A stretch of 64,000 nt of DNA from positions 744,001-808,000 of the forward strand of contig NZ_CANMVK010000002.1 of assembly GCF_947501405.1 (NCBI RefSeq), given 5' to 3'. The stretch is from an uncultured Hoeflea sp. (lineage in GTDB: Bacteria; Pseudomonadota; Alphaproteobacteria; Rhizobiales; Rhizobiaceae). Every line of letters starts with the position of its first letter. The stretch's first letter is position 1. Under the pieces are notes generated by a model. The model saw only the letters and a list, made by a program, of their open reading frames with translations, was not told where the DNA came from and made no database searches. A program made the position numbers and the translations under genes. Of this stretch, positions 9,752 through 18,733 are shown piece after piece.

Positions 9752-9764
9752 AAGTTCAGCTTAT
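9750..9764. promoter_or_regulatory. LysR-type box overlapping the lysR start codon
   Basis: ATAAG-N5-CTTAT is a perfect inverted repeat containing the T-N11-A core of LysR operators. It covers the first bases of the lysR gene and lies about 75 bp upstream of the mttB-like start. The placement fits autorepression and activation of the divergent genes. Confidence 0.45.
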
Positions 9765-9837
9765 TCAAAAGCACAGAATTTTCCAGCATTACATCGGCTC
9801 GCGCCTTCACTAGATTGGCATGAGGGAGGAACCGGTC

Positions 9838-11412
9838 ATGGATACTGTCGACACGATCGAGCCGGGTGTTTCAAAGTCGCGCAGGCGCGAACGCGGGGGA
9901 GGGCGCGAGGGGCGCCGCTCAGCCGGGCAGGCCTTCGCGCCGCCCCACCGCGCCACGCCCTATATTGTCCGCAACATTCCCGCCTATGATGTTCTGGGTG
10001 AAGAGAGTTTGCTCAAGATCGAAGCCACGGCCGACCGCCTTCTTGCCGAAGTCGGCATCGAGTTTCGCGATGATCCCGCGGCTTTGGAACTGTGGAAAGC
10101 CGCCGGCGCGCAAGTTGAAGGGCTACTGGTCAGGTTCGAACCAGGCATGCTGCGCGAAATCCTGAAATCGGCGCCCGCCAGTTTCACGCAGCATGCCCGC
10201 AATCCGGCCAATAATGTCGAGATCGGCGGCCGCAATGTTGTGTTCGCGCCCGCTTACGGATCGCCCTTTGTGATGGATCTCGACAAGGGGCGTCGCTATG
10301 GCACCATCGAGGACTTCCGCAACTTCATCAAGCTGGCGCAATCAAGCCCCTGGCTGCACCATTCCGGCGGAACCATCTGCGAGCCGGTCGACGTTCCGGT
10401 CAACAAGCGCCATCTCGATATGGTCTATGCGCATCTGAAATACTCCGACCGCTGCTTCATGGGTTCGGTGACCGCCGAAAGCCGTGCGGAGGAGTCGATC
10501 GATATGGCACGGATCGTCTTTGGTCGCGATTTCGTCGACCGGAACTGCGTCATCCTGGGCAATGTCAACGTCAATTCGCCGCTGGTCTGGGACGGCACCA
10601 TGACCAACGTGCTGCGCGCCTATGCGCGCGCCAATCAGGCCACCGTGGTGGTGCCCTTTATCCTCGGCGGCGCCATGGGTCCGGTGACCACTGCGGGAGC
10701 CATTGCCCAGGCACTGGCCGAAACCATGGCCGGTTGTGCGCTGACCCAGCTTGAGCGCAAGGGTGCGCCGGTGATTTTCGGCAATTTTCTGTCATCGATG
10801 TCGTTGCGGTCCGGCTCGCCAACCTTCGGTACCCCTGAACCGGCAATCGGTTCGATGGTGATCGGTCAGTTGGCACGGCGGCTGAACCTGCCTTTGCGCT
10901 GTGCGGGAAGTTTCTCGAATTCCAAGCTGCCCGATGCGCAGGCGATGAACGAGGGCACCATGTCGATGCTGTCGGCGGTGCATTGCGGGGCGAATTTCAT
11001 TCTCCACTCGGCAGGCTTTCTCGACGGGCTCTTGTCGATGTCCTATGAGAAATTCGTCATGGACGCTGATTTCTGCGGCGCGCTGCACTCCTATCTTGCC
11101 GGCGTGGTGGTCGATGACAACTCGCTCGCGCTTGACGCCTTCCGGGAAGTGGGCGTCGGCAAGCATTTCCTCGGATGCGCCCACACGATGGAGAATTACC
11201 AGACCGCATTCTGGGATTCGACCATCGCCGACAATGAGCCCTTTGAGAAATGGGACACGGCCGGACGCATCGACGCCGCTACCCGCGCCAATGCGCGCTG
11301 GAAGCAGATGCTCGGCGATTATCAGGCGCCGCCGATGGATGTGGCGACAGACGAGGCGCTGATCGAATACACTGAGCGCACAAAGGCTTCCCAGCCCGAC
11401 GCATGGTATTGA
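9838..11412 (+). CDS. MttB-family (non-pyrrolysine) methyltransferase
   Basis: A 524-residue member of the trimethylamine methyltransferase superfamily. I start at MDTVDT rather than the ORF-track Met because a GGGAGGA ribosome site lies just before it. The TIM-barrel signature is seen in YGTIEDFRNFIKLAQ, SGGTICEPVDVP and ALTQLERKGAPVIFGNF. The whole frame is sense-coded with no internal TAG, so it lacks the pyrrolysine of true TMA methyltransferases. Such proteins include glycine-betaine and proline-betaine methyltransferases that pass methyl to a corrinoid protein. No corrinoid-binding protein gene is nearby. A flavin N-demethylase follows 21 bp downstream. The substrate is probably a quaternary amine or betaine. 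Confidence 0.85.
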   Translation: MDTVDTIEPGVSKSRRRERGGGREGRRSAGQAFAPPHRATPYIVRNIPAYDVLGEESLLKIEATADRLLAEVGIEFRDDPAALELWKAAGAQVEGLLVRFEPGMLREILKSAPASFTQHARNPANNVEIGGRNVVFAPAYGSPFVMDLDKGRRYGTIEDFRNFIKLAQSSPWLHHSGGTICEPVDVPVNKRHLDMVYAHLKYSDRCFMGSVTAESRAEESIDMARIVFGRDFVDRNCVILGNVNVNSPLVWDGTMTNVLRAYARANQATVVVPFILGGAMGPVTTAGAIAQALAETMAGCALTQLERKGAPVIFGNFLSSMSLRSGSPTFGTPEPAIGSMVIGQLARRLNLPLRCAGSFSNSKLPDAQAMNEGTMSMLSAVHCGANFILHSAGFLDGLLSMSYEKFVMDADFCGALHSYLAGVVVDDNSLALDAFREVGVGKHFLGCAHTMENYQTAFWDSTIADNEPFEKWDTAGRIDAATRANARWKQMLGDYQAPPMDVATDEALIEYTERTKASQPDAWY

Positions 11413-11433
11413 TCATAACAGTGGTTTGAGAAC

Positions 11434-13491
11434 ATGGCGACTTTGAACGATCCGCTGCTTCAGCCCTACACATTGGGGCATCTGACGCTGAAAAACCGCA
11501 TCATGACCACCAGTCATGAACCGGCCTATCCCGAAGACGGAATGCCCAAGGACCGCTATCGCGCCTACCACGTCGAGCGCGCCCGCGCCGGCGTCGCCAT
11601 GACCATGACGGCCGGGTCGGCGACGGTGTCGAAAGACAGCCCACCGGTGTTCAACAATGTGCTGGCCTACAAGGACGAAGTCGTCGGATGGATGAAGAAG
11701 CTTACCGACGAATGCCATGATCATGGTTGCGCGGTGATGATCCAGCTCACTCATCTGGGCCGCCGCACCCACTGGAACAAAGGCGACTGGCTGCCCGCGC
11801 TGACCTCCAGCCATCAACGCGAGCCGGCCCACCGGGCGTTTCCCAAGAAAATGGAAGACTGGGACATTGCCCGCATCATTGCCGACTATGCCGATGCGAC
11901 CGAGCGCATGGCCGAGGCGGGTCTCGATGGCGTCGAGCTGCAATGCTACGGCCATCTGATGGATCAGCTGATGTCGCCAATAACAAACGAACTGGAAGGC
12001 CCCTACGGCGGGTCTCTGGAAAACCGTGCCCGTTTCGCGCTTGATGTGGTGGCTGCCATCCGGGAGCGCGTCGGCCAAAAACTGCTTGTCGGCATCCGTT
12101 ACACCGCAGATGAAGTCGCCATGGGCGGCATTTCCGAGGAGGAAGGCATCGCCATTGGCCACATGTTCAAGGCCACCGGGCAGGTCGATTTTCTCAATGT
12201 CATCCGCGGCCAGATCCAAACCGACCCGGCCATGACCGATGTCATTCCGGTTCAGGGCATGCGCTCGGCGCCGCATCTTGATTTCGCCGGCCGCATCCGC
12301 GCCGAGGTGGGATTGCCGACTTTCCACGCGGCGCGCATTCCCGATGTCGCCACTGCACGCCACGCGATTGCCAGCGGCAAGCTGGACATGATTGGCATGA
12401 CCCGCGCCCATATGGCGGATCCGCATCTGGTCAAAAAGATAATGGAAGGACGCGAGGATGACATCCGGCCTTGCGTTGGCGCCACCTATTGCCTCGACCG
12501 TATCTACCAGGCGGGTGACGCATTGTGCATCCACAATCCCGCCACCGGCCGCGAATTGTCGATGCCGCACACAATTGCACCGGCAGAAGCGAAAAAGCGC
12601 GTGGTCATTGTCGGCGCTGGCCCGGCGGGTCTCGAGGCGGCGCGTGTCGCCGCCGAACGCGGCCACAAGGTCGTTGTTTTCGAAGCCCAGCCCGATCCCG
12701 GCGGTCAGATCCGATTGACTGCGCAGAACCAGCGCCGCAAGGAAATGATCGGCATCATCGAATGGCGCATGGCGCAGTGCGCCGCGCGTGATGTCGATTT
12801 CCGCTTCAACACCTGGGCCGAGCCTACGGATGTGCTGGCCGAGAAGCCCGATGTGGTGATCATCGCCACCGGCGGCCTGCCGCACATCGAGGTGCTTGAA
12901 GAGGGCAATGATCTGGTGGTTTCCAGCTGGGATCTGATCTCGGGCGACATCAAGCCTGGAAGACAGGTTCTGGTCTATGATGACGCCGGCGATCATGCTG
13001 GTCTGCAGGCGGCCGAAGTGGCGGCCATGGCTGGCGCCCGGGTGGAGATCTTGACGCCCGACCGCAGCTTCGCGCCCGATGTGATGGCGATGAACCTGGT
13101 GCCCTATATGCGTGCGCTGCAGGACAAGGAGGTGACCTTCACCGTGACCTACCGGCTGACTTCGGTCGAGCGCGACGGCAACGGCCTCAAGGCGATCATC
13201 GGCAGCGATTACATGCCGCTGACCAAGGAAAGACACTTCGACCAGATTGTCGTCAATCACGGCACATTGCCGCTTGATGAGCTCTATTTCGAGCTCAAGC
13301 CGCACTCCTCCAATCTTGGCGAGGTTGATTATGAGGCATTCATCGCCGGCCGGCCGCAAACGCTCAACGGCGGGCCGTCGGGTGAGGGCGGTTCGGTTGG
13401 TTTCCAGCTTTTTCGGATTGGAGACGCGATTGCCGCGCGCAACACCCATGCCGCCATTTACGATGCTCTGCGGCTGATGAAGGACGTGTGA
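11434..13491 (+). CDS. NADH:flavin oxidoreductase, DgcA/StcD-like N-demethylase
   Basis: A 685-residue two-part enzyme. An Old-Yellow-Enzyme TIM barrel (about 1-340; HLGRRTHW, NRARFALDVV) is followed by an Fe-S segment with C347, C353 and C365. A Rossmann FAD/NAD domain follows (VVIVGAGPAGLEAARVAAERG). This is the layout of trimethylamine and dimethylglycine dehydrogenases, and the length matches DgcA. Expected chemistry is oxidative removal of an N-methyl group, for example from dimethylglycine or dimethylproline. The second cysteine of the usual CxxCxxC motif is Ala350. It is co-transcribed with the mttB-like gene. The substrate is inferred from family and context. Confidence 0.8.
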   Translation: MATLNDPLLQPYTLGHLTLKNRIMTTSHEPAYPEDGMPKDRYRAYHVERARAGVAMTMTAGSATVSKDSPPVFNNVLAYKDEVVGWMKKLTDECHDHGCAVMIQLTHLGRRTHWNKGDWLPALTSSHQREPAHRAFPKKMEDWDIARIIADYADATERMAEAGLDGVELQCYGHLMDQLMSPITNELEGPYGGSLENRARFALDVVAAIRERVGQKLLVGIRYTADEVAMGGISEEEGIAIGHMFKATGQVDFLNVIRGQIQTDPAMTDVIPVQGMRSAPHLDFAGRIRAEVGLPTFHAARIPDVATARHAIASGKLDMIGMTRAHMADPHLVKKIMEGREDDIRPCVGATYCLDRIYQAGDALCIHNPATGRELSMPHTIAPAEAKKRVVIVGAGPAGLEAARVAAERGHKVVVFEAQPDPGGQIRLTAQNQRRKEMIGIIEWRMAQCAARDVDFRFNTWAEPTDVLAEKPDVVIIATGGLPHIEVLEEGNDLVVSSWDLISGDIKPGRQVLVYDDAGDHAGLQAAEVAAMAGARVEILTPDRSFAPDVMAMNLVPYMRALQDKEVTFTVTYRLTSVERDGNGLKAIIGSDYMPLTKERHFDQIVVNHGTLPLDELYFELKPHSSNLGEVDYEAFIAGRPQTLNGGPSGEGGSVGFQLFRIGDAIAARNTHAAIYDALRLMKDV

Positions 13492-13518
13492 GCCTTACTC
13501 TGTCGTGTTGGCGCGGGC

Positions 13519-15492
13519 TTACAGTCCCGCGCCGGAAAGCGGAGTGATCGCGACGCCGGATGGCGGAAGCACAAGCTCGCCCAAAACCGGCTTGCCGGTC
13601 CAGCCCAGCACCGCAAGATCGAACTCGGTTGCGCCGTAGTTGAAGGCGAAAACATGATCGCCGTGGCGTCTCAGCCGTACGCCGTCCCGCAGTTCCTTGG
13701 TGGTAAGCCCGGCGCGATCGGCAAGCCGCATGATGATGTCGTAAAGCAGGCCCTGATCAGGCCAGCCGCCGAGATAGCGCCGCTTGCCCTGGGCCACCAG
13801 CCCCGGCACGCCGTCTTCCGCCGTCAGGATGATCTCGGTTCCGTCGCCCGCCTCGAGGAACTCGCGCCAGTACTGAAACGAGCCGCCTTCGGCCAGATAG
13901 ACCGGCGTATCTTCGCGCAACGTTTCCACCCGGGTGACACGAGCATCGATCAGTTCGGCGGGCAGGTCCGGCGGTAAGCCGTCAGGAATGGCAAAATTTG
14001 CGGTCTTGGAGCCTGAACGCGGGCCGATCAGCAGATAGCCGTCATATGCACGAATGGCGTCGATCAGCCCCGGCGTCCAGGCAAACAGCCCGGGGATCGC
14101 AACCACCCCGTAGCCTTCGAGATCCGGCGCCGATGCCGGCACGATATCGACCGAAAGACCCAGCCTGCGCATGGTGCGGTAGAATTCGAACACCAGACGG
14201 AAATAGTCGAATTCGCGGCCTTGCGGCTGGATTTCCCAGGCCCAGGCGGAGGGATAGTCGAACACGATCGCCACATCCGCCTTGCCGGGCTCGGCCGTCA
14301 GCTCGCCGTCGAATGAGGCGAGCTCGCTCGCCACTTGCGCCGCTTCGTGAAAGCCTTCCGCTTCCACCGAGTCCGGCCGCAGCAACCCGGCATGCATCTG
14401 CTCCTGTGCAAAGGGCGCCTGCCGCCAGCGGAAGTAACTCACGGTTTCCGCGCCATGGGCGAACGCCTCCCAGCTCCACAGCCGCACCATGCCGTTGCGC
14501 GGCGCCGGATTGTGCGGCGCCCAGTTTACCGGACCCGGCTGCTGTTCCATCACCCACCAGCGCCCGTTCGAGGTGGCGCGGTAAAGATCGTGGTGAAAGG
14601 CCTGGAAATCCGGATCCCCGGCGTGGGCGAATTGCCGTTTCCAGTCGTCATTCTGGTCGGAACGGTCTTCGAGAAAGCCGAGCGGATAGGAATCCCAGCT
14701 TGAGATATCCAGATCCGCGCCGACATCGAAATGGTCGAACGCCAGGGTCCGGCCCATAAAATTGTGGATCACATCGCGGCCCGGCGAATGCACGCGAATA
14801 ATATCAGCCTGTGCCTTGTTGAACCGCGCCACCATCTCGGATGCATAGCGGCGGAAGTCCATCACATGCGCCGGATTGGCTTCGGTCACCGTCAGGTTGG
14901 GGAGTTCGATCTGGCTGAACTCGTTGATTTCCTTGGACCAGAATACCGTGCCCCAGGCGCGGTTCAGTGCATCGGGCGACTGGTACTTGCGGTGCAGCCA
15001 GGCGCGAAATCCATCCAGCGCGGCTTGTGAATAGGATAGCGTCGTGTTGTGGCAGTCATACTCATTGTCGGTCTGCCAGGCGCTCACGCCCGGATGGGCT
15101 CCAAAGGCCTTGGCCAGAGCGAGGGTGATCCTCTTGCACTCAGTGAGATACCCTTCATGGGAGAAGTCATAGTGCCGGCGGGAGCCGAAATTGCGCACCA
15201 GACCGTTCTCGCCAACCGGCAGCATGTCGGGCATTTCGTCGACCAGCCATTTGGGCGGTGTGGCGGTCGGTGTGCCCAGCACCACCTTCAAACCTGCCGT
15301 ATGCAAGGTGTCGATGGCGCGGCCGAGCCAATCGAACTCATATTTGCCGCGGCGGGGTTCAAGCCGCGACCAGGCGAATTCGCCGATGCGAACATGGACG
15401 ATCCCCATCGCCGCCATCCGCGCGGCGTCTTCCGCCCAGATCTGTTCGGGCCAATGCTCCGGATAATAGCAGACCCCGAGCGTGCGCTTCAT
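13519..15492 (-). CDS. Beta-galactosidase, glycoside hydrolase family 42
   Basis: The protein begins MKRTLGVCYYPEHWPEQIW, the standard GH42 start, 35 codons inside the ORF-track call and behind a GGGAGC ribosome site; it is 657 residues. The barrel has the acid/base glutamate in WQTDNEYDCHN and the likely nucleophile region in QAPFAQEQMHAG. A beta-galactosidase trimerisation domain and a C-terminal beta domain follow. There is no signal peptide, so it acts in the cytoplasm on imported galactosides. It is the last gene of the galactoside operon and lies 22 bp after the lactonase gene. It gives galactose for the oxidative pathway encoded upstream. Confidence 0.92.
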   Translation of the reverse strand: MKRTLGVCYYPEHWPEQIWAEDAARMAAMGIVHVRIGEFAWSRLEPRRGKYEFDWLGRAIDTLHTAGLKVVLGTPTATPPKWLVDEMPDMLPVGENGLVRNFGSRRHYDFSHEGYLTECKRITLALAKAFGAHPGVSAWQTDNEYDCHNTTLSYSQAALDGFRAWLHRKYQSPDALNRAWGTVFWSKEINEFSQIELPNLTVTEANPAHVMDFRRYASEMVARFNKAQADIIRVHSPGRDVIHNFMGRTLAFDHFDVGADLDISSWDSYPLGFLEDRSDQNDDWKRQFAHAGDPDFQAFHHDLYRATSNGRWWVMEQQPGPVNWAPHNPAPRNGMVRLWSWEAFAHGAETVSYFRWRQAPFAQEQMHAGLLRPDSVEAEGFHEAAQVASELASFDGELTAEPGKADVAIVFDYPSAWAWEIQPQGREFDYFRLVFEFYRTMRRLGLSVDIVPASAPDLEGYGVVAIPGLFAWTPGLIDAIRAYDGYLLIGPRSGSKTANFAIPDGLPPDLPAELIDARVTRVETLREDTPVYLAEGGSFQYWREFLEAGDGTEIILTAEDGVPGLVAQGKRRYLGGWPDQGLLYDIIMRLADRAGLTTKELRDGVRLRRHGDHVFAFNYGATEFDLAVLGWTGKPVLGELVLPPSGVAITPLSGAGL

Positions 15493-15514
15493 GTCAGAGG
15501 CTCCCGTGGCATCG

Positions 15515-16405
15515 TTACAGAATGTAGTCCGGCTCGAACCGGCCCTTGACCGGTTGATCGAGAACGAAAGTTTTCCCGGCCTCGGGGTCGGCGGCAAGCG
15601 CTGCCGGAGACAGCCCTTCGCGAGCCGAGGTCACCAGCAGGCGGTCAGCCTTCGCACCAATGAAGGCGGGGCAACTTCCCTGGCTGGCCGGGACCGCGAG
15701 CGATTTGAGCCGCTGCCCGCCGGAGCTATAGGCGTCGATGCAGCCCGCGCCCCATCGCGCGTTCCAGACTAAGCCGTCCGCGTCGCAGACAGCGCCATCG
15801 AGGCCGCCGTCGCCGCCGGAATGATCATAAAACACGGTGGGTTCTGAGAGTGGCAACGCTGTGGTCGGGTCGATCGCCACCCGCATCAGCTTTGCGCTCG
15901 CCGTGTCGGTGAAATAGGCGATGGCGCCGTCGGGCGAAAAACAGATCGCATTGGGAATGGTGATATCCGGAAAAAGACGCGTTACCGTTCCGCGCGCCAC
16001 ATGGTAGATCGCCCCGGCGCCCGGCTCGGCCTGCTTGCCCATGGTGCCGATCCACATTGCACCGCAGGGGTGCACACGCCCGTCATTGGAACGGGTGGCG
16101 GCATTGTCAGCTTCAAGCGGCGTCAGCGGAGTAAGTCTACCGGTTTTAAGGTCGCGCAGCTGCAGTCCCGTCTCGGTGGCGAGCACCTGCCGCCCGGCAT
16201 CGACCCGTGCCACCACGCTGCCGATTACCGGCAGATCGTGCGACAGCACCGCGTCCGTTCCAAGCCGCCACTCAAACAGCCGCTTGCCCAGAATGTCGAA
16301 CCACCATGCGGTGTCGCTGTGCGGATCGTAACTCGGCCCTTCGCCGAGTTCACAGGCCGGAGCGTTCAGGATCGATCCCGTGAAGGGGATTGGTTCGGGG
16401 TTCAT
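15515..16405 (-). CDS. SMP-30/gluconolaconase-family sugar lactonase
   Basis: A 296-residue six-bladed propeller of the SMP-30/LRE family. Metal-site motifs include CELGEGPSYD with the first glutamate, SNDGRVHPCGAMWIGTM, and GGLDGAVCDADGLVW. In this operon, between a galactose-type dehydrogenase and KDPGal enzymes, the likely reaction is opening of galactonolactone to galactonate in the cytoplasm. An arabinono- or gluconolactone specificity is possible because the family is broad. The start overlaps the dgoA stop (ATGA), indicating coupled translation. Confidence 0.85.
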   Translation of the reverse strand: MNPEPIPFTGSILNAPACELGEGPSYDPHSDTAWWFDILGKRLFEWRLGTDAVLSHDLPVIGSVVARVDAGRQVLATETGLQLRDLKTGRLTPLTPLEADNAATRSNDGRVHPCGAMWIGTMGKQAEPGAGAIYHVARGTVTRLFPDITIPNAICFSPDGAIAYFTDTASAKLMRVAIDPTTALPLSEPTVFYDHSGGDGGLDGAVCDADGLVWNARWGAGCIDAYSSGGQRLKSLAVPASQGSCPAFIGAKADRLLVTSAREGLSPAALAADPEAGKTFVLDQPVKGRFEPDYIL

Positions 16406-17040
16406 CGCCCAAGATCCCCGAGCGCATCGAATGCGGCCATGGCCTCGTGGCCGCGGCGGGCCACTTCATCAGCCGCCATGCCGGCTTTGTAGAGGCTGGA
16501 GCCGAGGCCGAAGGTGCGAACGCCGATCTTGGCGTAAGCTGCGAAATCCGCGTTGGCGACGCCGCCCACTGCTCCCACCGGAACCTCCCTGGGCAGCACT
16601 GCGGAAATCGCGTTGATGCCGGCCGGCCCGAGCACGCTGGCCGGAAAGAACTTGAGCGCCGATGCGCCGGCCGCGCAAGCAGCAAGCGCTTCGGTCGGCG
16701 TGAAAACACCGGGCATCGTGACCATGCCGTGCCGGGCCGCGCGGCCAATGACTTCCGCATCGACATTGGGGCTGACCATCAACCGGCCGCCCACTGCGTT
16801 GAGACGGTCCACATCTTCGACATTAAGCACTGTGCCGGCGCCGATCAGCACATCTGCCGGCGCGCGCTTGACCGCCAGTTCGATGGAGCGGAAAGGGTCG
16901 GGCGAGTTGAGCGGAATTTCGATGGCCGTGAATCCGGCGCCGATCAATCCGTCGACAATCGCCGCGGTCTCCTCGGGCCGGATGCCGCGCAGGATCGCAA
17001 CCAGGCTGCGTTTCATTTGAGGGAAGGGGATGCGGGTCAT
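16402..17040 (-). CDS. dgoA: 2-dehydro-3-deoxy-6-phosphogalactonate aldolase
   Basis: Cleaves KDPGal to pyruvate and glyceraldehyde 3-phosphate. The start is MTRIPFPQMKRSL, 35 codons inside the ORF-track call, because it overlaps the dgoK stop and matches the family N-terminus; length is 212 residues. The class I aldolase features are LVAILRGIRPEE near the N-terminus, the TMPGVFTPTEA loop and the Schiff-base lysine in ASALKFFPAS. The closely related KDPG aldolase is less likely because dgoK is the neighbour. It overlaps both adjacent genes by 4 bp. Confidence 0.92.
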   Translation of the reverse strand: MTRIPFPQMKRSLVAILRGIRPEETAAIVDGLIGAGFTAIEIPLNSPDPFRSIELAVKRAPADVLIGAGTVLNVEDVDRLNAVGGRLMVSPNVDAEVIGRAARHGMVTMPGVFTPTEALAACAAGASALKFFPASVLGPAGINAISAVLPREVPVGAVGGVANADFAAYAKIGVRTFGLGSSLYKAGMAADEVARRGHEAMAAFDALGDLGR

Positions 17041-17969
17041 GCGCGTTTCCGGTCTCCGGTCTTGGCGGCGTGGCTGCGCCAGGCTTCCATGAGGCCGCGT
17101 CGCACGGCGACATCGGCGTCGATGTCGCGAAGCTTTGCGCCGCATTCGGTCAATGCGGCGTGATACAGGCGCTGCAGCGCGCCGCTCGCCACCAGACTGA
17201 TCTCCTCGCCGCCGCGCACGCCGGCGCCCGAGAGCTCCAGTCCGATCAGCAGGCCCGACAGCCGGGCCCGGCTTTCATCCGGTCCGGTGCCGTGCAGCAA
17301 TTGCCCGGCACGGATGGAAAACAGGTGATGGCTGGTTTTTTCCGGCCGTGTCCAACCATCACGCACCCCGTTGAGGAATGCCGGGTCGCGGGCGTCGACC
17401 GGTCCCTCGCCGCCGGTCGAATGTACAAGAATGGTCTTGGCATTAGCTGCGGCGAACATTTCCCCGGTCATGTGGGTCTCGAACCCGGTGACCAGCGCGC
17501 CATCCATGGTCACCCATTTGGAATGGGTGCCGGGCATGCAGTAGCGCCGGCCTTGAGGCATTTCGAGATGGGCGCCAAGCAGTTGCGTTTCCTCGCCGCG
17601 CATCACATCCGGCTCATTTACGGATCTCACCGCAAGCCCCGGCACAATCGCGATCTGCCGCGTCGCACCGGGCACCAGAGTCGCGTGCCCGCCAATATCG
17701 GTCACATCGGCGGGGGTGCTGAGATAACCCGCCTCCACCCAGCCCTGACGCGAGCCGGCCATGCCGCAGATGATCACCGGCAGATGCGACGGCGCCAACA
17801 GGGCGGAAAGGTGGCTTTCCAGAACTGTTTCGAAACCACGGCCGGCCACTTCGCTCATGCCCTCATGGCTGCGGTGTTCGGCCAGCACCACGCCGTCGAC
17901 AGACAGCAGCCACAGCCGGAAGCTCGAGGTCCCCCAGTCAACCGCGACGATGAAGGGTTGCGTGCTCAC
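17037..17969 (-). CDS. dgoK: 2-dehydro-3-deoxygalactonokinase
   Basis: Phosphorylates 2-keto-3-deoxygalactonate for the DgoA aldolase. The start is a GTG encoding VSTQPFIVAVDWGTSS; it overlaps the SDR stop as GTGA and begins the DgoK ATP-binding motif VDWGTSSFRLWLL. The 62-codon upstream extension in the ORF track is the SDR gene in another frame. The protein is 310 residues, normal for DgoK. Further family blocks are GMAGSRQGWVEAGY and LPGTHSKW, here MPGTHSKWV. It is the middle of a five-gene chain with overlapping starts and stops. Confidence 0.92.
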   Translation of the reverse strand: MSTQPFIVAVDWGTSSFRLWLLSVDGVVLAEHRSHEGMSEVAGRGFETVLESHLSALLAPSHLPVIICGMAGSRQGWVEAGYLSTPADVTDIGGHATLVPGATRQIAIVPGLAVRSVNEPDVMRGEETQLLGAHLEMPQGRRYCMPGTHSKWVTMDGALVTGFETHMTGEMFAAANAKTILVHSTGGEGPVDARDPAFLNGVRDGWTRPEKTSHHLFSIRAGQLLHGTGPDESRARLSGLLIGLELSGAGVRGGEEISLVASGALQRLYHAALTECGAKLRDIDADVAVRRGLMEAWRSHAAKTGDRKRA

Positions 17970-18733
17970 ATCATGCCCCCATCGGCAATCAGCACCTGCG
18001 CCGTCACCATCGCACTGGTGTCCGACGCCAGAAACAGGCAGGGCCCGACCATGTCCTGAGGCTCGATGGTGCGTTTGAGGCATTGCCGGTCGAGCATTGC
18101 GGCCAGCCCTTCCTCGGTGACCCAAAGCCGCCTTTGCCGCTCGGTCATCACCCATCCCGGCGCAATCGCGTTAACCCGGATGCCGTCGGGGCCGAGCCGT
18201 CCTGCGAGCCCCTTGGTCAGCCCGACGATGCCGGCCTTGGCCGCGGTGTAGGAGGGCATTGATCCGATGTTGAGCATGTAGGAGGTCGAGGTGAAGTTGA
18301 CGATCGCGCCACCGCCCGCGGCAATCATGCCCGGCGCCACGGCTTGAGCTGCGAAGGCCACGGGCTTGAGGTTGATTGCCTGATTGGCATCCCAATAGTC
18401 GCCGTCGATATCGAGCAGCTCATGCCGTTCGTCAAAAGCCGCGTTGTTGACAAGCACCCGCGCCGGACCATGCGCCGCTTCGGCCTGGGCCGCAGCTTGC
18501 CTGAGCGCATCCAGATCGGTCAGGTCGGCACGAATAAACAGCGGCGCATGGCGCGCGTCTTCGGTCAGGCGGCTGGCAAGCTCCTGGCTTGGTTGTTCGG
18601 CGATGTCGATAAACGCCACCCTGGAGCCCTGTCGCACAAAGCCTTCGGTCAGTGCAGCGCCGATGCCGGTGCCGCCTCCGGTGATCAGCACCGCAGCGTC
18701 GGCGAGGTCGGGGTAGATCGGATAATCTGTCAT
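17966..18733 (-). CDS. SDR-family oxidoreductase, probable galactose 1-dehydrogenase
   Basis: A 255-residue classical short-chain dehydrogenase. It has the cofactor motif TGGGTGIG near residue 18, the NNA motif, the catalytic serine in STSYM, and YTAAK with catalytic Tyr and Lys. The D in FIDIAE after strand 2 suggests NAD preference. The operon places it before a lactonase and DgoK/DgoA, so oxidation of D-galactose to galactonolactone is the most coherent role; rhizobial galactose dehydrogenases belong to this family. Other sugar specificities cannot be excluded. The start overlaps the alpha-galactosidase stop. Confidence 0.8.
   Translation of the reverse strand: MTDYPIYPDLADAAVLITGGGTGIGAALTEGFVRQGSRVAFIDIAEQPSQELASRLTEDARHAPLFIRADLTDLDALRQAAAQAEAAHGPARVLVNNAAFDERHELLDIDGDYWDANQAINLKPVAFAAQAVAPGMIAAGGGAIVNFTSTSYMLNIGSMPSYTAAKAGIVGLTKGLAGRLGPDGIRVNAIAPGWVMTERQRRLWVTEEGLAAMLDRQCLKRTIEPQDMVGPCLFLASDTSAMVTAQVLIADGGMM

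Noticed and set aside
9838-11412. Pyrrolysine-containing TMA methyltransferase
   Set aside because: The frame has no in-frame TAG, so it belongs to the non-pyrrolysine branch.
11413-13449. 678-codon antisense ORF over the DgcA-like gene
   Set aside because: It mirrors the sense gene almost exactly, has no protein features, and the sense frame has clear TIM-barrel and Rossmann motifs. High GC leaves long open shadows.
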